Part shown: in pieces, positions 6,482 to 6,723 of the stretch
How the letters are laid out: every line of letters begins with the position of its first letter
Numbering within the stretch: position 1 is the first letter of the stretch
NCBI GenBank assembly: GCA_017622055.1
Contig: JAGARY010000052.1
Location: forward strand, 1 to 6,723
DNA length: 6,723 nucleotides
Source: Treponema sp.
Lineage (GTDB): Bacteria > Spirochaetota > Spirochaetia > Treponematales > Treponemataceae
Reading direction: 5' to 3'
Translations under genes and position numbers: made by a program
The notes under the pieces: model-generated
Seen by the model: the letters and a program-made list of their open reading frames with translations, nothing else
Database searches by the model: none
Told to the model about the DNA's origin: nothing

Positions 6482-6506
6482 TTTAGGGTTTAATACAAAC
6501 CCTAAA
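6482..6506 (+). terminator. Stem-loop just after the helicase gene, probable 3' end
   Basis: TTTAGGGTTT (6482-6491) pairs perfectly with AAACCCTAAA (6497-6506) around a 5-base loop, starting eight bases after the stop codon. It is placed like a terminator but no U-run follows; the next bases are A-rich. It may work with the second hairpin, or serve as a 3'-end stabiliser. Confidence 0.45.
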
Positions 6507-6507
6507 A

Positions 6508-6552
6508 ACGGCCGAGTCAAGGGCTTGAAGGTCGTGTTCCTTGACCGGACGT
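6508..6552. terminator. GC-rich compound hairpin, possibly a minus-strand terminator
   Basis: These 45 bases are 60% G+C (27 of 45) in AT-rich surroundings. GTCAAGG (6516-6522) pairs with CCTTGAC (6539-6545). Outside, CCG/CGG (6512-6514 with 6546-6548) and ACG/CGT (6508-6510 with 6550-6552) add six pairs, broken by a bulged A and a G-A mismatch. Read on the minus strand the stem runs into TTTTT (6508-6504), the form of an intrinsic terminator for leftward transcripts. On the plus strand only a loose AT-rich tail follows. It could also be a structured repeat unit or part of a small RNA. Confidence 0.4.
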
Positions 6553-6604
6553 ATTTAGATTAATTTTGCTTCAAAATATTTTGTTCAAAAGTGATGTAGT
6601 TCTA

Positions 6605-6633
6605 TTGACCTAGAAATGACTTTTTGATATATT
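6605..6633 (+). promoter_or_regulatory. Sigma70-type extended -10 promoter for tRNA-His
   Basis: TTGACC (6605-6610, five of six) is followed after 17 bases by TATATT (6628-6633, five of six), with TGA in front as an extended -10. Start would be near 6640, giving a short 5' leader to be removed by RNase P. The -35 box sits exactly between 5-bp inverted arms TTCTA (6600-6604) and TAGAA (6611-6615). Confidence 0.65.
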
Positions 6634-6652
6634 ACTATTGTCTTTGACACAT

Positions 6653-6723
6653 GGTGCCTGTAGTTCAGGGGTAGAGCGCCAGATTGTGGATCTGGTTGTC
6701 GTGGGTTCAAATCCCATCAGGCA
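6653..6723 (+). tRNA. tRNA-His (anticodon GTG), 3' end cut by window edge
   Basis: The cloverleaf can be folded by hand. Acceptor 5' arm GTGCCTG (6654-6660), T8-A9, D stem GTTC/GAGC, anticodon stem CCAGA/TCTGG enclosing TTGTGGA with anticodon GTG at 6686-6688, variable loop TTGTC, T stem GTGGG/CCCAT with TTCAAAT loop, and acceptor 3' arm CAGGCA running into the edge. Base 72 (expected C), the discriminator and any encoded CCA are outside. A G at 6653 directly before the acceptor stem supplies the extra G-1 that histidyl-tRNA synthetase recognises, so I start the feature there. It is independent of the helicase gene, with its own promoter. Confidence 0.95.

Noticed and set aside
6572..6583. 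Perfect 12-bp palindrome CAAAATATTTTG upstream of the tRNA promoter
   Set aside because: It is almost pure A+T, where such palindromes arise easily, and it is over 20 bases from the -35 box. There is no supporting context.
6644..6649. Perfect TTGACA just before tRNA-His
   Set aside because: A matching -10 would fall inside the tRNA and none is visible there. The promoter at 6605-6633 explains the gene.
1..6723. CRISPR array, insertion sequence, toxin-antitoxin, phage or defence genes
   Set aside because: I looked on both strands and saw no spaced direct repeats, transposase frames or small toxin-like gene pairs. All long frames are accounted for by motility, hexokinase and helicase genes.

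Overview
The window is AT-rich (about one third G+C by eye) and looks like chromosomal DNA of a spirochaete, most likely a Treponema or close relative. The best evidence is the gene set on the minus strand: a periplasmic-flagellar collar protein of the FlbB type, a FliK-type hook-length protein, a short FlgD and the start of a Treponema-like FlgE. This is the order of the spirochaete fla (motility) operon. The eukaryote-type hexokinase next to it also fits treponemes.

Layout. On the minus strand, read right to left, are hexokinase (4323-3034), flbB (2986-2357), fliK (2308-854), flgD (772-329) and the first 100 codons of flgE (301 to the left edge). On the plus strand, diverging from hexokinase, are a Rep/UvrD/PcrA superfamily 1 helicase (4461-6473), a structured spacer with two stem-loops (6482-6552), and a tRNA-His with its own promoter, cut by the right edge one base before the end of the acceptor stem. 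No stretch over 300 bases lacks a gene; the longest is 6474-6652.

How the genes work together. FlbB is a membrane-anchored collar component of the periplasmic flagellum. FlgD caps the growing hook, FlgE is the hook subunit, and FliK measures hook length and triggers the switch to filament export. All four serve hook and collar assembly. A good sigma70-type extended -10 promoter overlaps the hexokinase stop codon, so the flagellar unit can probably start at flbB and continue leftwards past the window. Hexokinase and the helicase have back-to-back promoters in the 137 bp between their start codons. They are housekeeping genes with no visible functional link to motility.

What stands out. I found no new multi-gene system. 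The best signals are regulatory: (1) a 15-pair stem-loop that hides the fliK Shine-Dalgarno and part of its start codon, just after the flbB stop; (2) a helicase promoter so close to the ATG that its mRNA should be almost leaderless, with no Shine-Dalgarno, unlike every other gene here; (3) a symmetric 13-bp element over the expected flbB transcription start; (4) a GC-rich compound hairpin between the helicase and tRNA-His; (5) a serine in hexokinase where the family normally has a glucose-contacting glutamate.
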